Positions 36,216-47,600 of a stretch of 64,000 bases of DNA are shown one piece after another. A model generated the notes under the pieces. The model was not told the origin of the DNA, searched no databases, and saw only the letters and a list, made by a program, of their open reading frames with translations. This stretch comes from Heterobilharzia americana. Taxonomy: Eukaryota > Platyhelminthes > Trematoda > Strigeidida > Schistosomatidae. The stretch is taken from NCBI GenBank assembly GCA_944470555.2, contig OX104129.1:47773998-47837997 (forward strand), written 5' to 3'. Position 1 is the first letter of the stretch. Each line of letters begins with the position of its first letter. Both the position numbers and the translations under genes were made by a program.

Positions 36216-36715
36216 CCGGTGAACCTAAAATAGGATGGTCAACTTGCAATGTGTTTTACAAATTGCAGCTGAGTAGCTTTCCAACTGACTAACTTTGGTG
36301 TCAACAGAGCTTCTGTTGGAAACCAGCAAGCCAAGATCACCAGGTATGATCTCTGACAAAGAAGTGTATTGGACCAGCAAAATGTATTACTACTGAACAA
36401 GTTAAGTTGTTAGAAATCACCCAAGCTGATTTATAGATTTCACTCGGTGATTTCTAACAGAAATCCTGTTGACAAACACAGTTGGATAGTTTAAAAAATA
36501 CTCAGCTGTAAGCAATGTCAAGGTGGACCATGCAATTTGTAAAACATTTGCAAATTGATCTTCCTGCTGGTTAGTGTACTTTATCAGTTCACGAGAAGTT
36601 TGTCTTCGGGATCATAATTTGTTATTCTGATTGTTCAGTTTCTAACGAAAATCCTGTTGGCACCATAGTTGAACAGAGTGTGAAAGCTATTTAACTGACA
36701 AAAGTTCCAAGTTTC
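36216..36715. repeat. Cluster of inverted and direct repeat modules
   Basis: A module of about 110 bp is present forward at about 36235-36335, inverted at about 36445-36560, and inverted again and shortened at about 36630-36710. Shared pieces include TTTACAAATTGCA, CAGCTGAGTA, CCAACTG and CTGTTGGAAA/TTTCTAACAG. Between the first two lies a perfect 13-base inverted repeat, GTTAGAAATCACC (36409-36421) and GGTGATTTCTAAC (36446-36458), around a 24-base loop. Confidence 0.6.
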
Positions 36716-36919
36716 TGGTAAATTTCAGTCAAGTGACATCAACAGCAGTATATTGAAATATCAAATCATTCATCATGATAAAACTACAGCTTTGAGAACT
36801 CTAACAATGGTTTTTGAAGTGCAGTTTGCTTTACTACTCGTCGCTGATGCTTCCACTGAATAATGTTTGACCATTTCTTTGTTTCAAGTCAGTAACTATT
36901 AAATACAGTTTACAAGTTT

Positions 36920-37330
36920 GTGGGAATTTATTCATTGATTTCAGGTCTGTATTCACCGTGGACTGACATCAGTTGGAAAACACTGGAAACCTAAGGGGCA
37001 GTGGATAGCTGTTTCGTCCTAGTATAGGACTCCTAAGTGGTACGCATCCATGACTTTGTCACGGAGGGAGAATTGATTCCCAAAGTTCTTATCATAAGTC
37101 ATGACGGGTGAAATCAACCAAGACGGATATGAGGACAGTAACTCAAAAATAACGTTTGGTCATCATCGCACTATATGGTGAACTGACCAAAGTAGGATAG
37201 ATGGACAAATGGATTCCGAACCAGTGGCTCAGTGGTACAGTGCCAGTGAAGGTCATGCCTGGGTTCGATCCCTGGTAGAGTAATGGATATTTCTCCAACT
37301 GATGTCAGTACATAATGAATACCCACCTGA
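36920..37330. mobile_element. Foldback element: two family A SINE arms head to head
   Basis: The left arm is in minus orientation (36938-37095) and includes a hammerhead remnant (plus-strand TTTCGTCCTAGTATAGGACTCC). The right arm is in plus orientation with box A TGGCTCAGTGG (37225-37235) and box B GGTTCGATCCC (37262-37272), but its hammerhead is deleted: the sequence jumps from CCTGGTAGAG to CTCCAACTGATGTCAG. A spacer of about 110 bp (GGATATGAGGACAG...GGTGAACTGACC) separates the heads. It recurs, in either orientation, between the arms of other copies. Confidence 0.75.
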
Positions 37331-37744
37331 ATTTATTTAATATCTTAGATAGACGGAATGATACTTTCCTCTGTCAAAAAAATGAATTACTACTTGAAAA
37401 CACTTTAATGATAACTATCTGAGTAGGCATCCTTTGAATAACCCAGCTCAAGAATAAATGGTATGAGAACTGTTTAAGCCTTTTCAAAGAAAATGGTATT
37501 AATGTTCAGCTTTATCATCGAAGTAAATTTACGAGTTGTATCTAGCAGTTAGCTGCCCCCCCTTCGGTTACACAAGATAATCTATCCATGATCGTCTGAT
37601 CCTCTTTTGTCTGACGCATACTCGAATGTTATACTAAAAGTTCCAAATGGAAGTAGGATAAGGTCTTCATGTTCTGCAGACCAAAAATAAAGATTCTGAA
37701 TTTTATTATCATAATTGATAAAACACTCCATTGTAGTCTATTTA

Positions 37745-38000
37745 ATGGTTAACAGTGGAATCCAGGACGTGCATTTCATCCGACTTAGGATTCTTCAGCT
37801 GGGTGTACCTGGCGCCCCACTGAGTGTTGTTCTCACTGAGACTCGAACCGAGTGACCATTGATAAAATGTTCATTCAATAGCCAGAGACTTCATACAGTA
37901 GCGTAATGTCTTTGACTAACACTCTCGACCCTCTTACAACCTAATCCAACTTCCCTTAGCTTCTCCCGAATGATGCTTAATCCACTTTTCATTTCTCCAC
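37745..38000 (-). mobile_element. SINE family C with hammerhead
   Basis: On the minus strand a box B GGTTCGAGTCTC (37838-37849) precedes a complete hammerhead (37757-37809). Copies at 17.6 and 44.0 kb have lost parts of the ribozyme. The ribozyme resembles the well-studied Schistosoma mansoni Sm-alpha hammerhead (CTGATGAGTCCCAAATAGGA type). The 5' limit at right is uncertain. Confidence 0.75.
37757..37809 (-). ncRNA. Hammerhead ribozyme, Sm-alpha-like, core intact
   Basis: Minus-strand order: GGTACACCCAG (stem I with an internal loop), core CTGAAGA, stem II ATCC/GGAT around the loop TAAGTC, GAA(A), stem III A-TG/CG-T with a two-base CA turn (one T-G wobble), cleavage triplet GTC (plus strand 37766-37768), then CTGGATTCC. 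CCAG pairs with CTGG, and outer GG/CC pairing leaves an internal loop, as in the natural schistosome ribozyme. Position 10.1 is A instead of G, and 11.1 is T instead of C, so pairing is kept. All core bases are present. Confidence 0.8.
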
Positions 38001-38839
38001 AGCGCTTCATTGCCGAACAAAATAGGTTTATATAAAGCTGAACTGTATGCTTCAGAGGAAGTAGCATAGTTCCTATTCATAAACACTGATCAAAGTTTTA
38101 ACGATAGTGTGCAACAGTTTGTGATGATAGTCTGTTCATTAATAGTTTCTACAAATTTACCAAGTTTATAAACTTCTTAACACTTATAAGATGATTCTAA
38201 AATCCGTAATGAAACACAGTATGTTGTAGATATACGCCTCGCTATACAACCGACTAATTGTCTATTCAGTACTTGCCTACTCAAGCACAATCGGATTGAC
38301 AGAATTTGACTGCAGATCCTTCATTCTTGTTATTTAACGTGCATTAAAAAACGTGCTTTGCGTTTATACCTTTACTTACAGAGGTCTGTTTTTATTGAAA
38401 ACATGAGCCTCTTAGTATACATATCGATTTTAATGAATACTGAATTTCATCACAAAACTCCGATGAATAGACGTCATTCGATGTGGAACAGTTTACACTA
38501 CACTGCAGACAAAGGTCTGTTGTTGTAGTTGTGACTGGTCAATGTAGGGACTTCTGACAAGTTATTTACATTCGCTGATAATACCCTATAAGTAAGGGAA
38601 CCCATAAGCGTCGTTTTTTTCGGTGCTTCTTTTAATGAAGACTCAACTTAGAACCTCATAAATCGATATCTTTTGAGGAACCACTAGAGTCGAAGATCTC
38701 TGAACTAAATATTTGTGACCGAAATGGGTGATCAGAAACCACTAACTTGATCAAAGTAGCCCAAGTACTTGAGCGATCATCTCACTCGTTTGGAATAAAG
38801 CTCATCAGCGATGGTCAGAGACTGATTTTACCAATACAA
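38001..38839. other. Unassigned AT-rich DNA
   Basis: Nothing recognised. Confidence 0.45.
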
Positions 38840-39290
38840 ATGAATCCAGATTTGTATTCAACATGGACTGAACATTGGAAACCTGAAAGCACTGGACAGC
38901 TGCGCCGTTTTAGTGAGTGATTCCTTGGTAGTGCGTACCCATAACTCCACCGGAGATCAAACCCAGGGCGTGAGAACAGCTACTTAACGACGGCATTGTA
39001 TGGAGGTTGCGCTATACAGTGAACTGACAGAAGTAGGGAATGTGGATCAATCGATTCTGAGCCGGCAGCTCAATGGTAACGTACTGGCTGTGAAACCTGG
39101 AGGTCCTGGGTTCCTTCTCTGGTCGAGACATAGGGGCTCACTGCTTAGTAATCCCATACTAGGATGAAAGGTCTGTCTAGTGCCAACAGGTTTCCAATGC
39201 TTCTGCAAATGATATCAGTCCACGTTGAATACCAACTTGAAACCAATAAATAAGCCCCTACAAACCTCCGAATTGAACGAATAAACCCTT
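38840..39290. mobile_element. Foldback element: two family A SINE arms head to head
   Basis: The left arm (minus, 38850-38975) carries GCACTGGACAGCTG and a decayed ribozyme. After a spacer like that of the 37 kb copy, the right arm (plus, 39060-39250) has CAGCTCAATGGTAACG, GGTCCTGGGTTCC and a ribozyme remnant (CTTAGTAATCCCATACTAGG, TGAAAGG, CTGTCTAGTGCC). It ends in CCAATAAATAAGCCCCTACAAACC, whose complement appears at the outer end of other left arms. Confidence 0.75.
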
Positions 39291-39699
39291 TAAAGAACCA
39301 ACAAACGTGTCCACTAAACAGGTAGATCGGTGAAATATAACGACTGACAATGTTGCGAAGACCTACTTTGAAACTAGGGACCAAGTCGAACAACTTCCAA
39401 CTCTTCGATGCTTGATTTATTTAATTTTTAAGTATTTTGTACCAAATGTTACCAGTTACACTGGTGAACACTAGTACTGTTATCTGAATTACTTGCAGTT
39501 AAGTATGGAAGTCAAACTAGTGGCCAAAAAGTAACACTGAACGTCAAAAATCTCATTTATGACAAAATGAAAAGCATGCCTTATTAAATCGCTCAAGAAT
39601 AGAATGAAACAGCTGGTTCTTAAAGTAAGATGACAACTTGAAAATATTACTGAGCTAACAAGTTACGCTGAATAAGTGGTGACAAGAAATGCTCTGTAA
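39291..39699. other. Unassigned DNA
   Basis: Nothing recognised. Confidence 0.4.
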
Positions 39700-39935
39700 T
39701 CAGCCTTTCAGTGATGAGAAGTAAGTCTGACGCACTATTAGTTAGATGGATGAAACCCTCGGAAAGCTTTGACCGATCCAGACTTCATGCTTGTCAGCAC
39801 TCTTCAGCAGGGCATGTCTGCAACCTCCACGGAACTGCTGTCCCACCTGAGACTGAAATCTGCGTCACCCAGTGCTACAGTCAGAGAAGTTACCACTGAG
39901 CTATTGGGGCCACCCCCCCCCCTGTAGAACTGGGT
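39700..39935 (-). mobile_element. SINE family B, decayed
   Basis: Minus strand: GGCCCCAATAGCTCAGTGGTAAC (good box A), a mutated box B, then GCCCTGCTGAAGAGTGC, GCATGAAG and TCTGGATC. The ribozyme core CTGAAGA remains, but GAAA is GAAG and the cleavage side no longer matches. Confidence 0.65.
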
Positions 39936-40091
39936 TAAGCACATTGATTGATCACTGGAGGATAATCAACTTCATGTTGTCTAGTCCAATGTGATGATCA
40001 GATTCTGTCGATTATTTTGATACTGTTTAACAAATAAAGTTATACTCAGAATAAAAGGAAACCACAATATTTTTCGTTTCCTTATTTATCT

Positions 40092-43000
40092 GACCTCGCC
40101 TGGTTAACTGTTTCACTAGTTACTAGCTGGTCCTAAGCCCGGGTAAAGAGGGAAGGTTGGGTATAGAGCTAGCAACCCTACCCGATAAAACTAACCCAAT
40201 CGCTAAAGAGACTACAAAGCACAAAGAAAATATAAAAAATAAAATCAAACTTATTCCTCTCTGGAATCGGAGAGACGAAATGACGCCGGTTGGTGAAAGA
40301 CTTCGGGAAGCCAATTGGCCAATGTGTCTACTCTGCTCTCGATGAAAGCGAAAATCAGAATGGGAACATGGAATGTCTGCACCATGCTTGAATCTAGCAA
40401 GGCAGCCCAGATTGCAAACGAGATGAGAAGGCATCGTATTCAAGTGCTAGGAATTTGCGAAAGCAGATGGAATGGAAGTGGACTCTCCAAACTGTCAACT
40501 GAAGAATCAATAATCTACTACGATATTTTCACCCACGCTAAAACCGCGAGCACACTGAGGGAGTGGCTATCATGAAGTCCACAAGAGCATCGCAGGCTCT
40601 CATGCAGTGGGAACCAATCTCCTGCTGCAGGATCATGACAGCAAGGTTCAACTCGAAAGGAAGGAAGGTCACAATCATACAATGCTGCGCTGTGCACCTA
40701 CAAATAACACAGATGAAGAGAAGAAGAAGAATTCTACAGACAAGCAGACAAGACAACATCCCAGTTGGCGACATCAAAATTCCAATGGGTGGTGTGATAT
40801 GAATGCGAAACTGGGAGTGGACAACACAGGGGGAGAACTAACCATTGGTCGAGAGGCACACGGTGAAGTGATGAACGAGAATGGAGAATTGTTTGCAGAA
40901 TTCTGTGCATTCAACGATTTGGTGATTGGAGGCTAGGCAGTGTGTTCAAGCACAAGGATATCCACAAAGCGACATGGATTTCACCAGACACAAGACACAC
41001 TAAAAATCAAATCGACTTCATCTCAATCTCAAGAAAGTGGAGACGCAGCCTACTTGACACAAGGTCAAGAAGAGGAACAGATGTAGGTTCACACCACTCA
41101 CCATCTAGTGCAAGGAACCTTCCAAATCAGGTTAAAAGCCTTCAAGGAAGCTGGTGATAGACCGCAGTCCAAGTACAACACTCATAAACTGAAGGATGAA
41201 ACTACAAAGGAAATCTTCACGGCAGCCAGGCATCAAGACAAAATGGGAGATATCGAGCAACATCCCTGAAGAAACCTGTGTGGAAGAACACTGGAAGTCT
41301 TTGAAAGAGATGTGGAAAGAAACCTGCACAACAGTATTGGGAAGGAACAAGAAAGAAGACAAGAAATGGATCTCGACGGATACATGGAAGCTGATAGAGG
41401 GGGAGAGGAGGATGGTGATGGTGAAGCAGAAGACAAACCAGTGCAAGGAAGCTCAGCAACAAGAGGAACTGAGCACAACCCATAAAACACTGGACAAAGA
41501 AGTGAAGAAGAGTGAGTGAAAAGACAAAAGACACTTCCACGACACACTGGCAAGTGAAGCAGAACAGGCTGCAGGTAGGAGAGACAGAGACCTGACAACA
41601 TTGTATCAAATAACCAGGTTACTATCTGGGAAGAAAGAGATCAATGCAGACGAAACCAATAAGAGATGATGACGGAAATCTAATTACGAAAGAAGCGAAA
41701 CAATGGAAACAATGGGCTGACCATTTCAAGAAGTTCTTGAATCGACCACCACCTGCACTTCGTCCAGAAATACCACCTGCAGCCACTGAACTACAAGTGA
41801 ACATAAATCCTCCAACAAAAGTCGAAGTTCTGAACTCCATAAAGCTACTGAAATGTGGGAAAGCAGCAGGACCAGATGGGATCCCGCTAAAAGCACTGAA
41901 AACAGACGCAGAGACAACAGTGGGCATACACCACTATTGCAGAAGGTGTGGAAGGAAGAGAAGGTACCTGGCCATTGATTGTAAGAAGGGTTACCTTGTC
42001 AAACTCCCAAAGAAGGGAGACCTCAGTGTTTGCAAGAACTGGTGCGGAATCAGGCTCCTGTCCACCCCAAGCAAAATATTGGGCCGCATCATCTTGGAGA
42101 GACTAGAGGATGTGCTGGATTCAAAACTACGAACAGAACAGGCTGGCCGGATTCAGGAAGTACAAATCATGTGCCGACCAAATTGCAACGCTACGCTTCG
42201 CATCATCATAGAACAGAATAGAGAATGGCAGTCAACTCTACCTCAACTTCATCAATTTTGAAAAGGCTTTTGACAGCGTCGACCAAGAAGAAATTTGGCA
42301 ACTGCTTCAACACCACGGTTTTGGTGCCACAAACCTTTATCCGCTTCATTCAACAACTATATGAAGATGCTAAATGCCAAGTGATTCACAATGGGAAGCT
42401 TAGGGAAGCTTTTGAAGTGAAGACAGGAGTGAAAGAAGGCTGCCTACTATCACCCATGATATTCCTGATTGTGATCGACTGGATCATGCAACAAACAGTG
42501 AGGCGCAAGAGGAGGAGGGGATACAATGGCTGGACCGCGGAAAAGAACCTAGGAGATTTAGATTTCGTCGATGACTTTTGTCAAATGTCGCAAAAATTTG
42601 AAGATCTGCAGGCGAAAACTAACAAGTTGACAGGAGAGGTAGGGCAGCGAAGATGGGACTTCAAGTGAATATAGAGAAGATAGAGGCGATGAAGATACCC
42701 AACCAACAACACCATTAACAACAAGCTCCAATCACCATCAACGGGAAAAACTTAAATGAAGTAGCCTCTTTCACCTATTTGGCAAAACTATTTCAACTAC
42801 AGGCGGCACAGGCACAGACGAGGATGTCAGAACCAGGATGGGAAAGACAGCAGGACAGGCTTTCATTAGTCTGAAATCATTGTGGAGGTCTACTGCACTC
42901 AGCACAAAGAACGGGATCCGGATTTTCAACACCAACGTCAAGTCAGTGCTTCTGTATGGTTCAGAGACTTGGTGCGTTACGAAAGGGATTTCCAACAAAC

Positions 43001-43389
43001 TACAGACATTCATCAAAAACTGCCTACGCTGGCTCGATACTGAATAACAAGAATAAGCAACAAGGAACTCTGGCTGCCAACGAACCAACCAAGAAGCTAT
43101 CGCTGAACAAATATGCAGAAGGAAGTGGAAATGATTTGGGCATACACTGAGAAGACCATTCAGGGATATCATGCTCCAGGCCAGGTACTCGAGTGGAACC
43201 TTGATGGGAAGCGATGAGTTGGACGTCCGAGGCGAGGGTGACATGGAGTTCTTGTGAGGAAGAAATTAGAGCTTCTGGGCTCTCGTGGAACTAGGTTCAA
43301 AAATTTGCAGAGAACAGAGTGCACCGGAGACGTGCTACCGAAGCCCTGTGTTCCATTAGAAACCCAAGGGACATATAATAATAATATAT
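40092..43389 (+). mobile_element. RTE retrotransposon, full length, decayed
   Basis: About 3.3 kb. The 5' untranslated region matches the 32.6 kb copy. The endonuclease starts near 40345 with IRMGTWNVCTMLESSKAAQ and VLGICESRWNGSG. A linker with the QCKEAQQQEELSTTHKTLDKE segment follows, then the reverse transcriptase from 41770 (IPPAATELQVNINPPTKVEV, KCGKAAGPDGIP), LSPMIFLIVIDWIMQ near 42447, and the catalytic site as FVDD instead of FADD near 42565. Then come VLLYGSETWCVTKG and a short C-terminal part. The 3' end is GGGACATATAATAATAAT. Many frameshifts and stops make it inactive. It serves as the family reference in this window. Confidence 0.92.
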
Positions 43390-43394
43390 TGCCG

Positions 43395-43508
43395 GACATG
43401 ATCTCAATTTTGCAAGAGATTATGCAACTGCCAAAGTTTCGTCATCAGTCTAAATTAGTTCCACAAGAATATGTAAACTACGAGCGCGTTTATGAAGAAA
43501 TTTTTTAA
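43395..43508 (+). pseudogene. Coding-like segment after the RTE tail, unknown
   Basis: Immediately after the RTE tail a frame reads PDMISILQEIMQLPKFRHQS, then KLVPQEYVNYERVYEEIF and a stop. Its amino acid mix looks like real protein, unlike the surrounding DNA. No splice acceptor is evident at its left, so it may be an exon or retrocopy broken by the RTE insertion, or a chance ORF. Family not recognised. Confidence 0.25.
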
Positions 43509-43928
43509 CTGTGTAAAGAAATTTGTTTTTTATTCATATCCTTTCTGCTTCTGGGCTTAACAACCAACGGATGATATCAAACAAATGTAGACGAAGTTAC
43601 CTGTGTCTGTCACCTGATTGCTTATTATTTGGCACGCTAGTTACCTTCTTGTCAAGCAAACTGCTCAACTTAAATGTAGCACTTACTGAGTTTTTCAGTT
43701 ACATTTTTTTTCACAAAACAGTTTGCAGAGTTGTGATCACTGATGCACATAGACATTTAAGATGCTATACCACTTTATTGGAATATGGTTCTCGAGAGCA
43801 TTGTAAATTGTGTGTTCGCCTCAGTAACTGGAGTGGATGCCTTGACTCATTTCTAGAAGCAATATTGTGTTTAAGTATATTTTTTTCATCACTGTTTTTT
43901 GATATACTTGTAACTCCCCCTTGTTTTA

Positions 43929-44005
43929 CTGGGTCGAACTGTTCAACCTCTGTTGGCATATGCGCTCCTACCTGGATGCTTCGATAGTGTCTGAATATTA
44001 ATTAC
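43929..44005 (+). repeat. Short dispersed repeat D, copy 2
   Basis: Matches 17771-17850; see that entry. Confidence 0.5.
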
Positions 44006-44014
44006 AGTAATTTA

Positions 44015-44270
44015 CTTGGTTGGGGTTAACCGAGGAATCCTACTTGCAACTCGTCAGCTGGGTATGCTTTCACCCCAGTTAGTGATGGTGTTCCCACTGA
44101 AGCTCGAAGTATCAACAAATAATCATAGCTAATACAGGTTGCATAACATAAGAGGCAGCTCTCATGATAAACTGGCCTACAGAATAACACTAGTGTTTGA
44201 GGTGATAGATGTGGGGTTTCAGTCTCAATGGGAAAACCAACATTCACTGGAGTGCAGGTACATACAGCTG
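44015..44270 (-). mobile_element. SINE family C, ribozyme broken
   Basis: The minus strand shows the family C segment ATACCCAGCTGACGAGTTGC. The hammerhead core CTGACGAG is intact, but stem II and GAAA are deleted, leading directly to GTAGGATTCC. A head with TTCGAGCTTC as a weak box B lies upstream. Confidence 0.6.
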
Positions 44271-44639
44271 ACGGGTCCCAGATAGGAAGAAATACGCTTC
44301 CTAGATTTCAACGCTAACTACTAGCAGCTGAGTCATATTAATACACATTGCTTGTTGAACAAGGGGTGATCACTGAAATTTACTAAAGAATGTTATCGTT
44401 AACGTGCAGTTCCAACCAAAGTGGAAAAGCTAACACATGTAGGTATAACAATCAACCCAGTCTTGGGATAGGGTAAGATTTACTTCATGAATTCAATTAT
44501 CTGTACAAATAACTCCATTTCATGTTTTGTCAGGATGATAAGCAATTGAGCTTTCTATGGTAATCACAGCCAAGCATACACAAACACATCTAACAATCAA
44601 ACTTTGTTTTATTCAGTAAATTCAGTAACCATTTTATGA

Positions 44640-44840
44640 ACAGTTCTGAAGTAACTGTTGAATCCTCATCTGCCTAACAGGATACACTTAGTAAACTCAA
44701 GAAACCTGGTTCATTTTGATAAATCTATCGACAAAGTAGAAGTAGTAGCATTTCAAACGTTCAAACCATCATTGTGGGTTCAAAAGAAGTATGGACAACC
44801 TCTTTCTTTGTCGTGGCTGTCACAGACGATAGATCACTCT
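44640..44840 (+). mobile_element. Penelope-like element, C-terminal remnant
   Basis: The frame KVEVVAFQTFKPSLWVQKKY, then GQPLSLSW, parallels AEAIAIHLYKPSLCIQKKF and VRPLSLPW of the PLE at 25.65-25.73 kb. No YIG motif is left. The ORF beginning at 44658 has no independent meaning. Confidence 0.65.
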
Positions 44841-45117
44841 AGATACTTCCCATATGAGGTAATTATATTCTGTTATGGGGTCCTTTGTTTATTTCTCCAT
44901 TTTAAGCATCTGTATATATTAAGTAGGTTTCCTCTATCACGCAAATTATTTTGATCTTTGGTCGGATATTACTGTGAAAGTTCTGTCGCTTCTACCACAT
45001 ATTCACGAATGTGCAGCCAAGAGATATTATTAAGGCGAAAAAATCTTCACTGCAATCATTTTCTCTCCTTTCCAAGAACAATGCATTAAAATCAATCCGC
45101 GTCAATCCAGTAAGTGT

Positions 45118-45313
45118 TTAAAACCTTCTACCTCTTTCTTTTTTGTAGAGTGACTTAACTGAATGTAGTACATCGGTCCAAGAGAACATTTCATGTTTCT
45201 GTATTATATATTGTATTCTTGATTGGATTCCCTTTCTAACAGTAATCCAGGAATTACTATCTGTTACAACCCCATCGCCATTTGTTATCTTTGCAGTGAC
45301 TACTTGATATGAC

Positions 45314-45315
<2 letters not shown>
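45118..45315 (-). CDS. Coding-like ORF next to a TA repeat (weak)
   Basis: A 65-codon frame with balanced, protein-like composition (TAKITNGDGVVTDSNSWITV, then RKGIQSRIQYIIQKHEMFSW) ending in a basic C-terminus. A possible donor, GAG|GTAGAA, lies close to the end, and a possible acceptor (CAAG or TAG) at its start, so it could be an internal exon. Not recognised, no partner exon found. Confidence 0.25.

Positions 45316-45316
<1 letters not shown>

Positions 45317-45364
<48 letters not shown>
45317..45364. repeat. (TA)n microsatellite
   Basis: About 23 uninterrupted TA units. Confidence 0.95.
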
Positions 45365-45367
<3 letters not shown>

Positions 45368-46495
45368 CGCTTGAAGAATAACCTTCAGATTTCACCCCTT
45401 GATGGTCGCTCAGTTTCTCGATAAGTGGAAAAGGCGGTGAGATAACAGAAGGTATTTTGGAAAGTTAAAAACATAAAATATAAGGGTTTGATCACATTTA
45501 TAATGATGCTGGCTATTTTTAGGCCTGTCTGTGACTTTTTCGGTGTGAATATTCTGTTGATTTCTTGTCTCTTCAACCAATCTAATATTTACAGGTTGTT
45601 TCATGTGCTTTCCCTTGCAACTTCGGTGTAGCACGATTGATAGTAAAAAGTTTCAGGCTGATGTGGTTTCTAACAGTGATTTTGTAAATCCTATTCCACA
45701 CTGTAACAATACCTAGTAAGCTTCCTTTGTCGTTTAAATATATTCTTCTGTCCTGACAATCATCTCTATGATCTCCCTCGAATTTAATTGCTTTTACATC
45801 GAATTACTAACGACTTAGTGCTTCTTCTATGTAGACATCATAACTATTTAAGCACACATTACAAACAGAAGAACAAAAATGTTTTGCAAATGTTAAAATT
45901 CTAGATTCTTCCTCACAGAAAATCCTTAACATCAACCACATGATTGATACCAAGTCGTATAAACAAAACCACCTGAAGAAGTTGAAACTGGAATGAAAAC
46001 GTGAGCATAGTTTTGAGTAAACACAAACTTAATGTGACATTTTAAGTTCAGGTTTTCCTAAGGACCCACCCTTTAAGCTACTTTTTTTTCCTAAATTGTT
46101 CATATAGCAGTAACATCTTTTCGAATGAATATGTAATGAAAAAACTAACTACTAAAAAATTTGTCAGTAGGTAAACAGAAAGTTTTCAAATACTTGTCAT
46201 ATACGTAAATTCGTTATACCATAGAACTTTGGTATTATAGACCTAATACATCACAAAGTGAATGTATAACATTCTACATTGATGACACAGAAGGAAATCC
46301 TTTTGAAGCTATTACTGCCATCCCCGCAACTGCCATGTCAGTGTTATTACGTAGTCATCAAATTCGAATCATTATTTCACAGTAGTTTCGGCTAAGGTGT
46401 CGCATACCTGTAAGTCTGTCTTACTAAAATGTACCTCTGGAATACATATCCGAACATAGCTAATGTAATTTTAGACGAATAACAGATTTCAGTCC
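45365..46495. other. Unassigned AT-rich DNA
   Basis: Nothing recognised. Confidence 0.45.
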
Positions 46496-46800
46496 TACTT
46501 GCACTTGGTCTTTGGTCTGTTATTCTGACTAGTCTCGAACTGGTAAAACTGGGTAACGTGGGTTTGAATCTACCAAGAGATATTGAGATTACAGATACGC
46601 CTTGCTGACGACTACTAATAAGCACGGAACCTACTTCTAAAGATTCCTGCCGACTGTCTACAACCGACTTGCATACATCAAAGTGCATCGTGATTGTGGT
46701 CCCTCGTAGGTTGGAGGCAATATCACCAAATAATCGATAGAATTTGTTCAGCACTTGGGACTAGACAGCAAGAAATTGGTTGCTTTACAGTAACGCAATC
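46496..46800 (+). mobile_element. SINE family B, full-length but decayed
   Basis: ACTGGGTAACGTGGGTTTGAATC (box B with GGTTTGAATC), GATACGCCTTGCTGACGACTAC (core CTGACGA), then ACGGAACC in place of ATGAAACC, and the family tail AATCGATAGAAT...GACTAGACAGCAAGAAATTGG. The loss of GAAA kills the ribozyme. Confidence 0.7.
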
Positions 46801-47600
46801 AATATTTAAATATATCTTATTTCAGTCTTCAACCTAGTGAATGCGTTTTACTACATAAACATCTTGTATGAACAAAGCAGACGTTTTGATTTTCCATTTA
46901 TCGATTATACTACTGGAGTTTTGTATCATCTGTGCGCTTGTGAGTGTGTGTGTGTATGCCTATGCGTGTTCGCTAGATTTCTAATGCATCAACAGAAATA
47001 CTTTACATGCCTATAATGATCAAATGTCACAAAATGCAACTTAAAAATTTATTATGAAGGTAAAATCAATATCCTGAGAAAAAAAGTTAAACACTTATAT
47101 GGTGTTTAACTATTTAAAAAAGGTAGTAAACCAAATTTTAGTCCTATTAAAAAAATATGATCTCCGAAAATTTTTCAATTTGTTTTCACTTTAAGTTTGT
47201 GAGATAATTGAACATCAGGTTAGCTGTCTCACTATGTACTTTCTAAATTTTTCTCAGTAGTAAGCAGTAATAACTTATTCTGACGATATCGGAAGCTGCA
47301 ACTGAATATATACCAATAAGTGTTGTCATTTTTAAATACATTAAATGTATCTTACAGTATCCTTTAAAAATTATTCATCACCACAATTGAGTGCTGATTC
47401 CAAAAATTCCTACTTTTCATCACATTTTCAGAAGGCGACCCTAGAGACAATGATATGAAGGTAATGAGTGTGATTTTGTTGAGATTAGTAGACTGAAAGT
47501 CTGCACTAGACGCTCAAGCAGTCTCCAGTGAATATATTAAGTATCAGTACGACATAGGAACAAAATAACCTATATATGTGCATATACATACGCATATATA
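46801..47600. other. Unassigned AT-rich DNA
   Basis: Contains a short (GT)n run near 46946. Nothing else recognised. Confidence 0.45.

Noticed and set aside
37218..37275. tRNA-like sequence with perfect box B
   Set aside because: It is the right arm of a foldback SINE; anticodon arm and acceptor stem cannot be formed convincingly.
40123..40443. Minus-strand ORF of 106 codons over the RTE start
   Set aside because: It is antisense to the RTE 5' region, and the plus-strand translation gives the endonuclease.
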